From a virus, in IMG/VR virus record IMGVR_UViG_3300045136_000130, positions 1-36,713 of that record: a stretch of DNA of 36,713 nt. One strand, 5' to 3'. Shown piece after piece: positions 8,036 to 14,871 of the stretch. Numbering within the stretch: the first letter of the stretch is position 1; each line of letters opens with the position of its first letter. The notes below the pieces were generated by a model. The model was not told the origin of the DNA. It saw nothing but the letters and a program-made list of their open reading frames with translations, and searched no databases. Position numbers and translations under genes: made by a program.

Positions 8036-8127
8036 GTGTTCCTCGTGGGTGGGTTGAACAGAGGGGCGGTGAATGTATCATGAACCCGCGCCGCCCCAGC
8101 CAACGCGGGATCGCGTACTCTCGAACC

Positions 8128-8301
8128 TTACTTAGAGCCTCTGCGGGCTGCGGGCGGCGCTTCCTTCTGGTCGAGGTAATACGAAATTGCCCACCGCACG
8201 ATAGCGCTGAGGCTCACGGAATGCTGTTTAGCGGCTGCTTGCAGCCGCTTACGTGTTGCTTTGCTGACAACCAGTCCGATATGGACATCGTCCTTGCTCA
8301 T
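8128..8301 (-). CDS. Ribbon-helix-helix (Arc/CopG-like) transcriptional regulator
   Basis: 57 residues, translated by hand from ATG 8301 with AGGAG 8 bases upstream. The protein starts MSKDDVHIGLVVSKATRKRL, a beta-strand followed by two helices (QAAAKQHSVSLSAIVRWAIS) as in ribbon-helix-helix DNA-binding proteins. It is the first gene of the leftward arm and faces the rightward early genes across a 77-base divergent region, the usual place for a phage regulator. It is the only clear transcription-factor-like gene of the phage itself. Likely autoregulatory; its operator is not known. Confidence 0.8.
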   Translation of the reverse strand: MSKDDVHIGLVVSKATRKRLQAAAKQHSVSLSAIVRWAISYYLDQKEAPPAARRGSK

Positions 8302-8378
8302 GGTGGGTTCTCCTGTTCTGTTGAAAAGGAATTCAAGTATGGCACACTACGCGCCTCACTCAACACGGAGAATACGAC
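8302..8378. promoter_or_regulatory. Divergent control region between the two arms
   Basis: Separates the RHH regulator (minus) from the first rightward gene (plus). On the minus strand TTGAGT, 16 bases, CATACT (about 8364-8337) is a plausible promoter for the regulator. On the plus strand TTGAAA (8333-8338) could be a -35, but the -10 is poor. The inverted repeat TTGAA-AAGGAA-TTCAA at 8333-8348 is a possible RHH operator. These are eye-calls without scoring. Confidence 0.4.
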
Positions 8379-8711
8379 ATGCCGCATCTTTCTATCATCG
8401 TGAACCCCAACGACGCGAACGACATCCGGGAAGCTATCAACGCTTTAAATACTTTGCTGCCGTCCGCTGAACGCGTGGAGCTCATCCACGAGACCGCTGG
8501 CGCAGTGAAGGTGCAGCAGCCGGATAAGGTGGCCAGCATCCCGAAGGTCTACAGCGGGAACGAGCTGCGCAAGCTGGCAGCCGAGAAAGCGAAGCAGATC
8601 GGCACCGAGAAGGTGAAAGCGTTCGTCGCATCGTTGGGGGTCAAGACGATCACGGAGGTCGCTCCAGAGGATAGCGCCAAGGTCTACGAGAAGCTGCAGG
8701 CACTGCAATGA
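8379..8711 (+). CDS. Early phage protein of unknown function (110 aa)
   Basis: First gene of the rightward arm, with CGGAG 8 bases before the ATG. It begins MPHLSIIVNPNDANDIREAI, has no membrane segment, and the C-terminal half (KLAAEKAKQIGTEKVKAFVA) is Lys/Ala/Glu-rich and probably helical. No family recognised. It precedes nuclease and ssDNA-binding-like genes, so a role in early DNA metabolism is possible. The stop overlaps the next ATG (ATGA). Confidence 0.8.
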   Translation: MPHLSIIVNPNDANDIREAINALNTLLPSAERVELIHETAGAVKVQQPDKVASIPKVYSGNELRKLAAEKAKQIGTEKVKAFVASLGVKTITEVAPEDSAKVYEKLQALQ

Positions 8712-8863
8712 GCGCGACGATTCTTCTGGTGGCTGCGGTGACGCTCGTGTATGCGGTCACGTCAATCCTGTTCGCTTTAAAGGGAAGCCCCCTTTGGATC
8801 GTGTACTTCGGCTACGCTGTGGCGAACATCGGTCTGATCCTCGCCGACGCTTGGGGGTCGTGA
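8708..8863 (+). CDS. Small predicted membrane protein (51 aa)
   Basis: Translated by hand: ATG 8708 overlaps the previous stop, and the stop TGA at 8861 is one base before the next ATG. The product starts MSATILLVAAVTLVYAVTSI and has two hydrophobic stretches (about 3-23 and 30-47) separated by KGSPLW, so a two-helix membrane hairpin is likely. No family recognised. The tight packing on both sides supports it as a real gene. Confidence 0.65.
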   Translation: MSATILLVAAVTLVYAVTSILFALKGSPLWIVYFGYAVANIGLILADAWGS

Positions 8864-8864
8864 C

Positions 8865-10001
8865 ATGGGCTACCACGCGAAGCTATCACCTTCGAGCGCT
8901 CACCGCTGGATGCGCTGCCCGGGCTCGGTCGCGTTCTCGGAGCAGTTCGAGCAGCAGACGACAGACGCGACCGACGAAGGCACGCTCGCGCACGAGCGCG
9001 CCGCGCAGGAGCTCGAAGCTCGCATTTTCGGAAGAGAGCCCCAGCTTTGCGAGGTCCCGGATGACTGGATGCCGTACATCCGCAGTTACGTCGACTACTG
9101 CCTGAAGTTGGCCGAAGACGCGGAGTGGATCGTTGTCGAGCGCCGGGTTCCGATCGGCCATCTGACCGGCGAGTACGCGCCCGACGGCGAGCTGGCGACA
9201 GGCACAGCAGACTTCATCGCTTTAAATGATGGAGTCCTGCACGTCTGCGACTTCAAGTTCGGCAAGGGCGATCTCGTGTTCGCTGCGGAAAACGAGGGTG
9301 GGGTGCGTCTGCTGAACCCGCAGCTCGCGATGTACGCTTCGGGCGCGATGTACGAGCTCGGATATCTCGGGGTCGAAAAGGTCGTCCTGCACGTTTACCA
9401 GCCGCGACGGAATCATGTCGATACCGTCGAGGTGACTCTGGACGAGATGGGAGATTTCGCTGAACTCGTGCGCAAGGTGGCGGATGATGTCCGAAAACGG
9501 CCGCACGTCTACTACCCGTCTCCGAAAGCGTGCCGCTGGTGCCCCGGGCGCGCGTTTTGCTCAGCGCGTAAGTCGATGGTCGAGTCGATGGTTGCGGCGG
9601 AGTTCAACAGGCTGCAGCCGCACGAGATGGCCGAGGCGCTGAAGCAGATCCCGAACATCCGCCAATGGTGCGACGATATCGAAACAGGCGTGGTGGCTTT
9701 GCTGCGCAGGGGCGACAAGGTCCCCGGCTACAAGCTGGTCGAGGGACGCGCGACTCGCCGATGGAGGGCAGAAGCAGAGCAGGAGCTGCCGGCCGTCCTC
9801 GGTGACGACGCTTGGCGTGTCGAGCGCAAGCTGATCACGATCGGGGACGCCGAAGCACGTCTCGGCAAAGGGCATGAGATCATCGAGCGCCTCACGACCA
9901 AACCGCAGGGGGCCCCGCATCTTGCTCCCGAATCCGATCCACGGCCGGCGCTGCGGCTCGACGCGTCGGCTGATTTCCAACCCGAGCACAACGAGGAGTA
10001 A
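8865..10001 (+). CDS. DUF2800 protein, PD-(D/E)XK / Cas4-like nuclease fold
   Basis: 378 residues. The N-terminus (HAKLSPSSAHRWMRCPGSVA) and the nuclease-like core GTADFIALNDGVLHVCDFKF followed by GKGDLV match DUF2800, a phage family related to RecB/Cas4 exonucleases. D in GTADF and the D-x-K of CDFKFGKG are the candidate catalytic residues. Cysteines in CRWCPGRAFC may form a Cas4-like iron-sulfur or zinc site. It is usually found beside DUF2815 and DNA polymerase genes in phages, as here, and is presumed to act in replication or recombination. Confidence 0.85.
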   Translation: MGYHAKLSPSSAHRWMRCPGSVAFSEQFEQQTTDATDEGTLAHERAAQELEARIFGREPQLCEVPDDWMPYIRSYVDYCLKLAEDAEWIVVERRVPIGHLTGEYAPDGELATGTADFIALNDGVLHVCDFKFGKGDLVFAAENEGGVRLLNPQLAMYASGAMYELGYLGVEKVVLHVYQPRRNHVDTVEVTLDEMGDFAELVRKVADDVRKRPHVYYPSPKACRWCPGRAFCSARKSMVESMVAAEFNRLQPHEMAEALKQIPNIRQWCDDIETGVVALLRRGDKVPGYKLVEGRATRRWRAEAEQELPAVLGDDAWRVERKLITIGDAEARLGKGHEIIERLTTKPQGAPHLAPESDPRPALRLDASADFQPEHNEE

Positions 10002-10008
10002 ACGTAAC

Positions 10009-10548
10009 ATGGCACGAGTGTCAAAACGCATCGTTCTCAAGAACGTCCGATTCAGCTTCCTGTCCGTCTTCCGCCCGAAGGAGGATCTTCAGGGCCGCAA
10101 GCGCTACTCGACGACAATCCTGATTCCGAAGGATCATCCGCAGGTGTCGGAGGTGAAGGCAGCGATCAAGTCGATCATCGACGAGTGCTGGAAAGGTAAG
10201 ACGGCCGGCCTGCACAACCCCTTGCGCGACGGCGACGACAAGAACGACTCGAATTACGGTCGCGAGGGCTACGCTGGCCACTATTTCCTGAACGCGAGCA
10301 CGCCGGAGGAGCGCGCGCCGGATGTCGTCGACGCATCGCTGAACAAGGCGAACCCCGCCGACTGGAACAGCGGCGACTACGGTAACGTCTCGATCGTCCT
10401 CTACGATTTCGACGTGACCACGAAGAAGGGTGTCGGCTGCGGGCTCGGTAACGTGCAGCTCGTTCGCAAGGGCGAGCCGCTGGCTGGCGGGCCTCGTGCT
10501 GATCGTGAGTTCGCGGTCGAGGCTGTCGAGCCTGAGGAGGATTTCTGA
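10009..10548 (+). CDS. DUF2815 single-stranded DNA-binding-like protein
   Basis: 179 residues from ATG 10009 (MARVSKRIVLKNVRFSFLSV) with GAGGAG about 10 bases upstream; a longer frame upstream overlaps the preceding gene and is rejected. The N-terminal strand pattern, KRYSTTILIPKDHPQV and the acidic C-terminal tail (EPEEDF) match DUF2815, related to phage ssDNA-binding proteins with an OB fold. An acidic tail is typical of SSB proteins, where it recruits partners. It probably coats single strands during phage replication. Confidence 0.85.
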   Translation: MARVSKRIVLKNVRFSFLSVFRPKEDLQGRKRYSTTILIPKDHPQVSEVKAAIKSIIDECWKGKTAGLHNPLRDGDDKNDSNYGREGYAGHYFLNASTPEERAPDVVDASLNKANPADWNSGDYGNVSIVLYDFDVTTKKGVGCGLGNVQLVRKGEPLAGGPRADREFAVEAVEPEEDF

Positions 10549-10577
10549 TCCCTCGAAAGGAGGGGTACTAGGGGCCA

Positions 10578-10614
10578 TGCCGGGGTGCCCCCTCCAGAAA
10601 CCCCGGCACCTTTT
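10578..10614 (+). terminator. Hairpin, possible weak terminator or attenuator
   Basis: TGCCGGGGT (10578-10586) pairs perfectly with ACCCCGGCA (10600-10608) across a 13-base loop, followed by CCTTTT. It lies in the 92-base gap after the ssDNA-binding-like gene. The short T-run makes termination partial at best; it could down-regulate the downstream genes. Confidence 0.45.
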
Positions 10615-10617
10615 CAC

Positions 10618-10634
10618 ACCCACCCACCACGAGG
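10618..10634 (+). repeat. 17-bp leader repeat, copy A
   Basis: ACCCACCCACCACGAGG, ending in the GAGG ribosome site of the gene at 10641. The same 17 bases occur at 32049-32065, and a shortened form precedes the HD gene on the minus strand near 8050-8036. Confidence 0.7.
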
Positions 10635-10640
10635 TTCATC

Positions 10641-10973
10641 ATGGACAAAGACGACAACCAACACCAGCCCGGCGTGAAGCTGGACTCCGGCAAACCCCGC
10701 CACAGCCTCGTGCTTGGCGACTTCTCGCGGGCACTTGAGCTGGTCACCGCAGTCGGAACGTACGGCGCGCAGAAGTATTGTGACCACGGATGGCTCACCG
10801 TACAGAACGGCACCGAGCGCTACATGGACGCACTGTGGCGACATCTTCTCGCGCACCATCGCGGGGATGATTTGGACGATGAGACACTTCTGCCGCATCT
10901 CGCTCACGTCGCGTGGAATGCTCTCGCTGTTCTGGAGCTGGAGGAGAGATGGCTGACGGGGGAGGGCGAATGA
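10641..10973 (+). CDS. dATP/dGTP diphosphohydrolase-like protein (DUF5664 / MazZ-type)
   Basis: 110 residues. The pattern GVKLDSGKPRHSL, GAQKYCDHGW, ERYMDALWRHLLAHHRGD and LLPHLAHVAWNALAVLEL matches the family annotated as dATP/dGTP diphosphohydrolase N-terminal (formerly DUF5664), an all-alpha MazG-like fold with conserved Lys, Glu, His and Asp. In 2-aminoadenine phages such as S-2L the related MazZ makes (d)GMP from (d)GTP. Many phages without that pathway also carry the domain, so here only a general nucleotide-pool role can be claimed. ATG 10641 is preceded by GAGG at 10631. Stop overlaps the HNH gene start. Confidence 0.75.
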   Translation: MDKDDNQHQPGVKLDSGKPRHSLVLGDFSRALELVTAVGTYGAQKYCDHGWLTVQNGTERYMDALWRHLLAHHRGDDLDDETLLPHLAHVAWNALAVLELEERWLTGEGE

Positions 10974-11632
10974 CCGAGGAGCAGAAAGAGCGGAAGCGCG
11001 CTCGTGATAAGGCTTATCGCGAGGCAAATAAAGAGCGGCTGCGAGCTCGAAATAAGGCTTATTACGAAGCAAACAAAGAGCGGGTGCGCGCTCGAATGAA
11101 GGCTTGGTACGAAGCAAACAAGGATCGGTGGCGCGCCTATTGCGAGGTAAACAAGGAGCGGCGGCGTACTCAAAGTAAGGCTTGGCGCGAGGCAAACAAG
11201 GGGCGGGAGCGCGCTCGAATGAAGGCTTGGTACGAAGCAAACAAGGAGCGGCAGCGCGCTTATGGGAAGGCTTATCGCGAAGCAAACAAGGAGCGGCGGC
11301 TCGCTCAAAAGAAGGCTTGGCGCGAGGCGAACAAAGAGAAGATACGCGCTTATTTTAAGGCTCGTTATAAGGCCAACCCGGAAGCGTGCTCAAACAAAGC
11401 AGCAATCCGCCGCGCTCGCCTACTCGGTCAGACGGTAGACAGGAACTGCCCCATCGCGAAGGCCATCTACGCTATCATGCGAGCGTACCGTAAAGCGGGC
11501 ATCGATGCTCACGTCGATCACGTGATCCCTCTCGTACGTAACGGCCCGCATCACTGGTCGAACCTGAACGTCGTGCCCGCAGAGTACAACCTGAGAAAGG
11601 GCGCGAAGATGCCGCACGAGGTCGATCTGTGA
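10970..11632 (+). CDS. HNH endonuclease with 15-residue tandem repeats
   Basis: 220 residues from ATG 10970 (overlaps the previous stop; GGGGGAGGG 2-8 bases upstream). Residues about 7-140 are nine copies of a charged unit of the type ERxRARxKAWYEANK, likely one long helix; the fourth copy is 4 residues short. The C-terminal HNH domain has HVDHVIPLVRNGPHHWSNL and NVVPAEYNLRKGAK, giving the His-Asp-His, Asn and final Asn residues of the beta-beta-alpha-metal nuclease. Repeat-bearing HNH proteins are common in phages, where they may be free-standing homing endonucleases. The repeat may be a DNA-binding or spacer rod. Confidence 0.85.
   Translation: MTEEQKERKRARDKAYREANKERLRARNKAYYEANKERVRARMKAWYEANKDRWRAYCEVNKERRRTQSKAWREANKGRERARMKAWYEANKERQRAYGKAYREANKERRLAQKKAWREANKEKIRAYFKARYKANPEACSNKAAIRRARLLGQTVDRNCPIAKAIYAIMRAYRKAGIDAHVDHVIPLVRNGPHHWSNLNVVPAEYNLRKGAKMPHEVDL
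10988..11382 (+). repeat. 45-bp coding tandem repeat in the HNH gene
   Basis: Nine units of about 45 bp with a recurring GAAGCAAACAAGGAGCGG core. The segment beginning GCGCGCTCGAATGAAGGC is identical for over 35 bases at 11086 and 11209 (offset 123 bases, explained by 15+11+15 residues). One unit has lost 12 bases in frame, evidence of slippage or unequal recombination. Confidence 0.8.
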
Positions 11633-11808
11633 GCCTCTTGACTTTGCGAAGGCGGGCGCGCATCATCGCGCTGTTCGTGCCCGCTGTCTTCGTCTATCTT
11701 TACCACTACATCGGAATCGCATTCTCGGAACTACGCAAAGACGTCAGAAACGCTTGGAAGGAATCACGTGCATCTGGACTACGAGACCTACAGCGAGGCC
11801 GACATTAA
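11629..11808 (+). CDS. Small predicted membrane protein (59 aa)
   Basis: Translated by hand from GTG 11629, which overlaps the HNH stop (GTGA), to TAA at 11806-11808. It overlaps the DNA polymerase start by 41 bases. The protein has a basic N-terminus (RRRARII) and one hydrophobic helix (IIALFVPAVFVYLYHYIGIA), then a charged tail, so a single-pass membrane protein is predicted. No family recognised. The basic-then-hydrophobic pattern supports a real gene, although the overlap makes it less certain. Confidence 0.55.
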   Translation: MSLLTLRRRARIIALFVPAVFVYLYHYIGIAFSELRKDVRNAWKESRASGLRDLQRGRH

Positions 11809-13753
11809 GACGGTCGGCCTCGCTCGCTACGCTCGCGATAAGAGCACTCGCATCATCCTCGCCGCGTGGGCTGACGCCAACGGGCACATCAAGCAGTATG
11901 ATGAGCGTAACCCGAAGTCGAACACGCTCGACGAGTTGCGATCCGACCTTCTCGAAGCGAAGATCATCCACGCTTGGAACGCCGGCTTCGAGCAGGAGAT
12001 CACGGAGCACGTCCTCGGTCTGAGGCTGCCCGACGAGAAGTGGTCCTGCACGATGGGCCACGCCCAATACCGCTCGCTGCCCGCATCGCTCGACGAGGCG
12101 TGCCACGCTCTCGGAATCGAGGGGAAGACGGGCGAGTCGTCGCGACTGATCCGCATCTTCTGCATGCCGCCGAAGCCCGTCAGTCCGAAGGAACAGCCGG
12201 GCGACTGGCAGCGCTTCGTCGAGTACAACCAGAACGATATCGTCATCGAGGCAGCCGTCGCGACGTATCTCGACGAGATCGGCCTCGGGTGGCCGGAGGA
12301 GGAGCTGCGCGTCTACCAGATGTCGCAGAGGATCAACCGTCGCGGAGTGCCTGTCGACGTCGAGCGGGCCCGCATCGCGAGCCGCGTCTTCGATCATCTG
12401 TGCGCTGACGCGTTGCGCGAGATTCAGGAGATTACGGGGGTCGAGAACCCGAACAGCCCGATTCAGATCAAGCAGTGGGTCCAAAGTAAACTGGGCGTTC
12501 AGCTTGACTCGCTCGATGCTGCCACGATCAACGGTCTGTTGAGCAAGGAGCTGCCGCAGGACGTACGGCGCGTGCTTCTGCTGCGCGTCGGTGCGGGGAT
12601 GTCGGCTCCGAAGAAGTACGACGTCGCGGTCCGCCAGACCGTCGATGGCGTGATGCGTCACATGCTCCAGTACAGCGGGGCGGGGCGCACTCATCGATGG
12701 AGCGGTCGCGGCCTACAGCCGCAGAATCTCCGCCGCGGTCTCGGCAGCGACGAGGAGATTCAGACCGCGTGGGACGTCCTACAGCACGAAGACGTCGACC
12801 TTCTCCGTTTGCTCTATCCTGCGCCGTTCAAGCTGGTCGCTGATCTCGTGCGTTCGATCGTGCGCGACCCGGGAGGCCGTAAGCTCGCGATCGCCGACTT
12901 CGCTTCGATCGAGGTCGTGATGCTCTACTGGGCCGCCGGCGACGAGGAGAAGATGAAGCGGTTCGCCGAAGGGCTTGACCCGTACAAGGACTTCGCCGCC
13001 GCGCAGTTCGGCGTGAAGTACGAGGAGGTCACGAAGGAACAGCGCACTTTCGCCAAGCCGCCGGTGCTCGGTGGCGGATACGGTCTCGGAGCCAAAACGC
13101 TGATCGAGTACGCGGCAGGGATGGGCGTCAAGATGACACCCGAAGAAGCGCAACGAGCGATCCGCACGTATCGCGACACGCACCCTCTGGTCGTCGCTCT
13201 GTGGGATGGGCTCGAAACAGCGATGAAGCAGTGCATCATCCACCGCAAGCCGTACAGGTACCGCGAGTTCGTCTTCGCTCCGCGCGATCACCACGTCGTC
13301 TGCCGTCTACCGGCAGGGACCGAGATCACCTACATCAACGCTCGTGTCGTCGAGATGCGCCGCATGCGTATCCCGCCTGCCGACGTCGAGTCGTCCGCCG
13401 AGAGGCTGCGGGATTGGAAAGAGGACCCGGATAACTGGTACTGGTCGGATGTCATCCAGTACGACGGGGTGAATCAGCACACCGGGCAGTGGGGTGAGAT
13501 CAACACGTGGGGCGGGAAGCTCACCGAGAACGTCGTGCAATCGATCAGTCGCGACGTGCTCGCCCACGCGTTGCGTGAGGCGGAGTGCCGGGGGCTCGAT
13601 GTCGTCCTGCACGTCCATGACGAGATCGTCGTGCTGGCGTGCGAGGAGGCCGACCTGCGCGAGCTGCAGGAATGCATGACGGCCCCGGACTGGTGCCGGA
13701 ATGCCCCTATTCGTAGTGCGGGCTTTCTGGCTCCAGCCTACCAGAAGGACTGA
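11768..13753 (+). CDS. Family A DNA polymerase with 3'-5' exonuclease domain
   Basis: 661 residues, GTG start at 11768 with AAGGAA 4 bases upstream. Proofreading domain: Exo I LDYETYSEAD near residue 3, Exo II HAWNAGFEQE near residue 60, Exo III YNQNDIVIE near residue 155. Polymerase domain: motif A ADFASIEVVML (about 376-386), motif B QRTFAKPPVLGGGYG (about 425, fitting R-x3-K-x7-YG), motif C VLHVHDEIVV (about 614-623). No 5'-3' exonuclease domain, as usual for phage enzymes. Replicates the phage genome with the PrimPol/RepA-like protein. Motif A has Val where Pol I enzymes normally have Arg two residues after the Glu. Confidence 0.95.
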   Translation: MHLDYETYSEADIKTVGLARYARDKSTRIILAAWADANGHIKQYDERNPKSNTLDELRSDLLEAKIIHAWNAGFEQEITEHVLGLRLPDEKWSCTMGHAQYRSLPASLDEACHALGIEGKTGESSRLIRIFCMPPKPVSPKEQPGDWQRFVEYNQNDIVIEAAVATYLDEIGLGWPEEELRVYQMSQRINRRGVPVDVERARIASRVFDHLCADALREIQEITGVENPNSPIQIKQWVQSKLGVQLDSLDAATINGLLSKELPQDVRRVLLLRVGAGMSAPKKYDVAVRQTVDGVMRHMLQYSGAGRTHRWSGRGLQPQNLRRGLGSDEEIQTAWDVLQHEDVDLLRLLYPAPFKLVADLVRSIVRDPGGRKLAIADFASIEVVMLYWAAGDEEKMKRFAEGLDPYKDFAAAQFGVKYEEVTKEQRTFAKPPVLGGGYGLGAKTLIEYAAGMGVKMTPEEAQRAIRTYRDTHPLVVALWDGLETAMKQCIIHRKPYRYREFVFAPRDHHVVCRLPAGTEITYINARVVEMRRMRIPPADVESSAERLRDWKEDPDNWYWSDVIQYDGVNQHTGQWGEINTWGGKLTENVVQSISRDVLAHALREAECRGLDVVLHVHDEIVVLACEEADLRELQECMTAPDWCRNAPIRSAGFLAPAYQKD

Positions 13754-13758
13754 TCCGG

Positions 13759-13810
13759 CCGACGAACGGTCGGTTCGAGGGTTGACAGACTGGTCGATCG
13801 GCTTTAAAGT
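13759..13810 (+). promoter_or_regulatory. Promoter P3 with conserved upstream box
   Basis: Plus strand: CCGACGAACGGT (13759-13770), 11 bases, TTGACA (13782-13787), 17-base spacer, TAAAGT (13805-13810). Same architecture as P1 and P2 but facing right. Starts a new transcription unit after the polymerase gene. Confidence 0.85.
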
Positions 13811-13833
13811 ACGCTCATGGTTGATGGAGGTGT

Positions 13834-13890
13834 TTGAACGATTTGATGGAACACTTCCGGGGCATCCGGGGTGAATTGAAAGGAGAGTAG
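13834..13890 (+). CDS. Possible 18-residue leader peptide after P3
   Basis: A TTG at 13834, three bases after GGAGG, opens an 18-codon frame (LNDLMEHFRGIRGELKGE) ending at TAG 13888-13890, 3 bases before the next ATG. The next gene's ribosome site AAAGGAG lies inside it. Could be a leader peptide coupling translation, or chance. Confidence 0.25.
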   Translation: MNDLMEHFRGIRGELKGE

Positions 13891-13893
13891 ACG

Positions 13894-14076
13894 ATGACGT
13901 ACAACGAGGCAGTGAAAGCGGCCTGCAAGAAGGCCAAGAAGTACCAGAAGGAGATTTACGTCGTTCACGAAGACGGAGAGTTCGATACGTGCGACGACGA
14001 TGATCTGGAGACCTTCTATCTCAGCGCGCCCGTAATCGGGGTTGCGTTTCCCGACGGAGATTACGAACTTGCATGA
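13894..14076 (+). CDS. Small acidic early protein, unknown function (60 aa)
   Basis: ATG 13894 with AAAGGAGAG 6 bases upstream. It begins MTYNEAVKAACKKAKKYQKE, a basic helical N-terminus, followed by an acidic stretch (DTCDDDDLETF). It is the first full gene after promoter P3. No family recognised. Small size and strong expression signals suggest an early host-interaction protein, by context only. Confidence 0.7.
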   Translation: MTYNEAVKAACKKAKKYQKEIYVVHEDGEFDTCDDDDLETFYLSAPVIGVAFPDGDYELA

Positions 14077-14094
14077 GCTGAAAGGAGAGCAAAC

Positions 14095-14346
14095 ATGACG
14101 CTGATCAAGACGAAGTATCTCGGACCGACGAGCACGACGGGTTCGAAAATTTCGGTGACTGCGTACGGCATCAAGCATCGCATCATCGAGCCGTACGATC
14201 ATTCGATGGGCTCCTTCGAGAACCATCGGAACGCGGCTAGCAAGTTCGCGAAGCTGCTCAACCTTGATGGTGAGTACGCGGTGACGTCGTGGAAGAACGG
14301 CTACACGTTCACCCTGATCGGCGAGACCGAGCACCTTGGAGGCTGA
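14095..14346 (+). CDS. Small early protein, unknown function (83 aa)
   Basis: ATG 14095 with AAAGGAG 7 bases upstream. Starts MTLIKTKYLGPTSTTGSKIS; the strand-rich beginning and the final GYTFTLIGETEHLGG suggest a small beta-rich domain. The segment ISVTAYGIKHRIIEPYDHSM with the later helical NHRNAASKFAKLLN resembles small phage proteins of unknown function, but I cannot name the family. Second gene of the P3 unit. Confidence 0.75.
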   Translation: MTLIKTKYLGPTSTTGSKISVTAYGIKHRIIEPYDHSMGSFENHRNAASKFAKLLNLDGEYAVTSWKNGYTFTLIGETEHLGG

Positions 14347-14349
14347 ACC

Positions 14350-14508
14350 GTGGACAAGTCAATGAGCCCAGAGGACGTGTTGCGTCTCGTTCTGCACGCA
14401 TGGAAGGCGCGGAAGAACGCGATGGTCGGGGAATACTACCTGCGCACCATAGAGTTCGGCCGCGTCATGGATGAGGTCGAGGAATACCTTGAAGGAGATG
14501 CCGAATGA
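14350..14508 (+). CDS. Small helical protein, unknown function (52 aa)
   Basis: Translated by hand: GTG 14350 with TTGGAGG 8 bases upstream; stop overlaps the next ATG (ATGA at 14505). It reads MDKSMSPEDVLRLVLHAWKA and then an acidic helical C-terminus (VMDEVEEYLEGDAE). No hydrophobic segment or known motif. The good ribosome site and tight junctions with both neighbours support it. Confidence 0.65.
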   Translation: MDKSMSPEDVLRLVLHAWKARKNAMVGEYYLRTIEFGRVMDEVEEYLEGDAE

Positions 14509-14870
14509 AAGTCGATCACCCGCTCCGTCTTTATCCCTCTGCGTTCGCACTCGCGATCGAGCGCTCGCGCGAGAACCCGGACCTGATCATCGGCGGTCAC
14601 GCTGGCAGTGGCGGGTTGCAGAAGCACTCGATCGGCGGCATCTACCCGTTCGATGTCGTGCCGATTGCGTCCGGGAGCACGACGCTGTACTACGTCGTCG
14701 ACACCCGCAAAGGGTTCGACGAACAGGTGCCTGTCGTGTTCAGCCGAATCAGTGAGGCGTACTACTTCGCTCGGAATCTCGAAAAGCTGAAGCGCGAAGG
14801 TTTCGTGCCTCAGCACGTCTTGAACGCGCGCGAGGCCGCCTATGACGCAGCCGAGCGCGGGGAGCGGTGA
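14505..14870 (+). CDS. Phage protein, unknown function (121 aa)
   Basis: ATG 14505 with GAAGGAG 7 bases upstream, overlapping the previous stop. Starts MKVDHPLRLYPSAFALAIER. Contains a Gly-rich segment IIGGHAGSGGLQKHSIGGIY and an alternating strand region (TTLYYVVDTRKGFDEQVPVV). Soluble; no family recognised. Part of the P3 early unit. Confidence 0.75.
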   Translation: MKVDHPLRLYPSAFALAIERSRENPDLIIGGHAGSGGLQKHSIGGIYPFDVVPIASGSTTLYYVVDTRKGFDEQVPVVFSRISEAYYFARNLEKLKREGFVPQHVLNAREAAYDAAERGER

Positions 14871-14871
14871 C

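Noticed and set aside
8054-8081. Plus-strand promoter-like TTGAAC-16-TATCAT
   Set aside because: Faces into the antisense of the RHH gene; no gene nearby uses it. Probably chance.
8080-8403. Plus-strand open frame of 107 codons
   Set aside because: Lies opposite the RHH gene, has no ribosome site and a non-protein-like composition.
9874-10008. N-terminal extension of the ssDNA-binding-like protein
   Set aside because: Overlaps the DUF2800 gene and has no ribosome site; the ATG at 10009 has one.
7403-13753. 2-aminoadenine (Z) genome phage
   Set aside because: HD and MazZ-like families are present, but no PurZ gene exists in a window that seems to hold the whole genome. Kept only as a finding to check.
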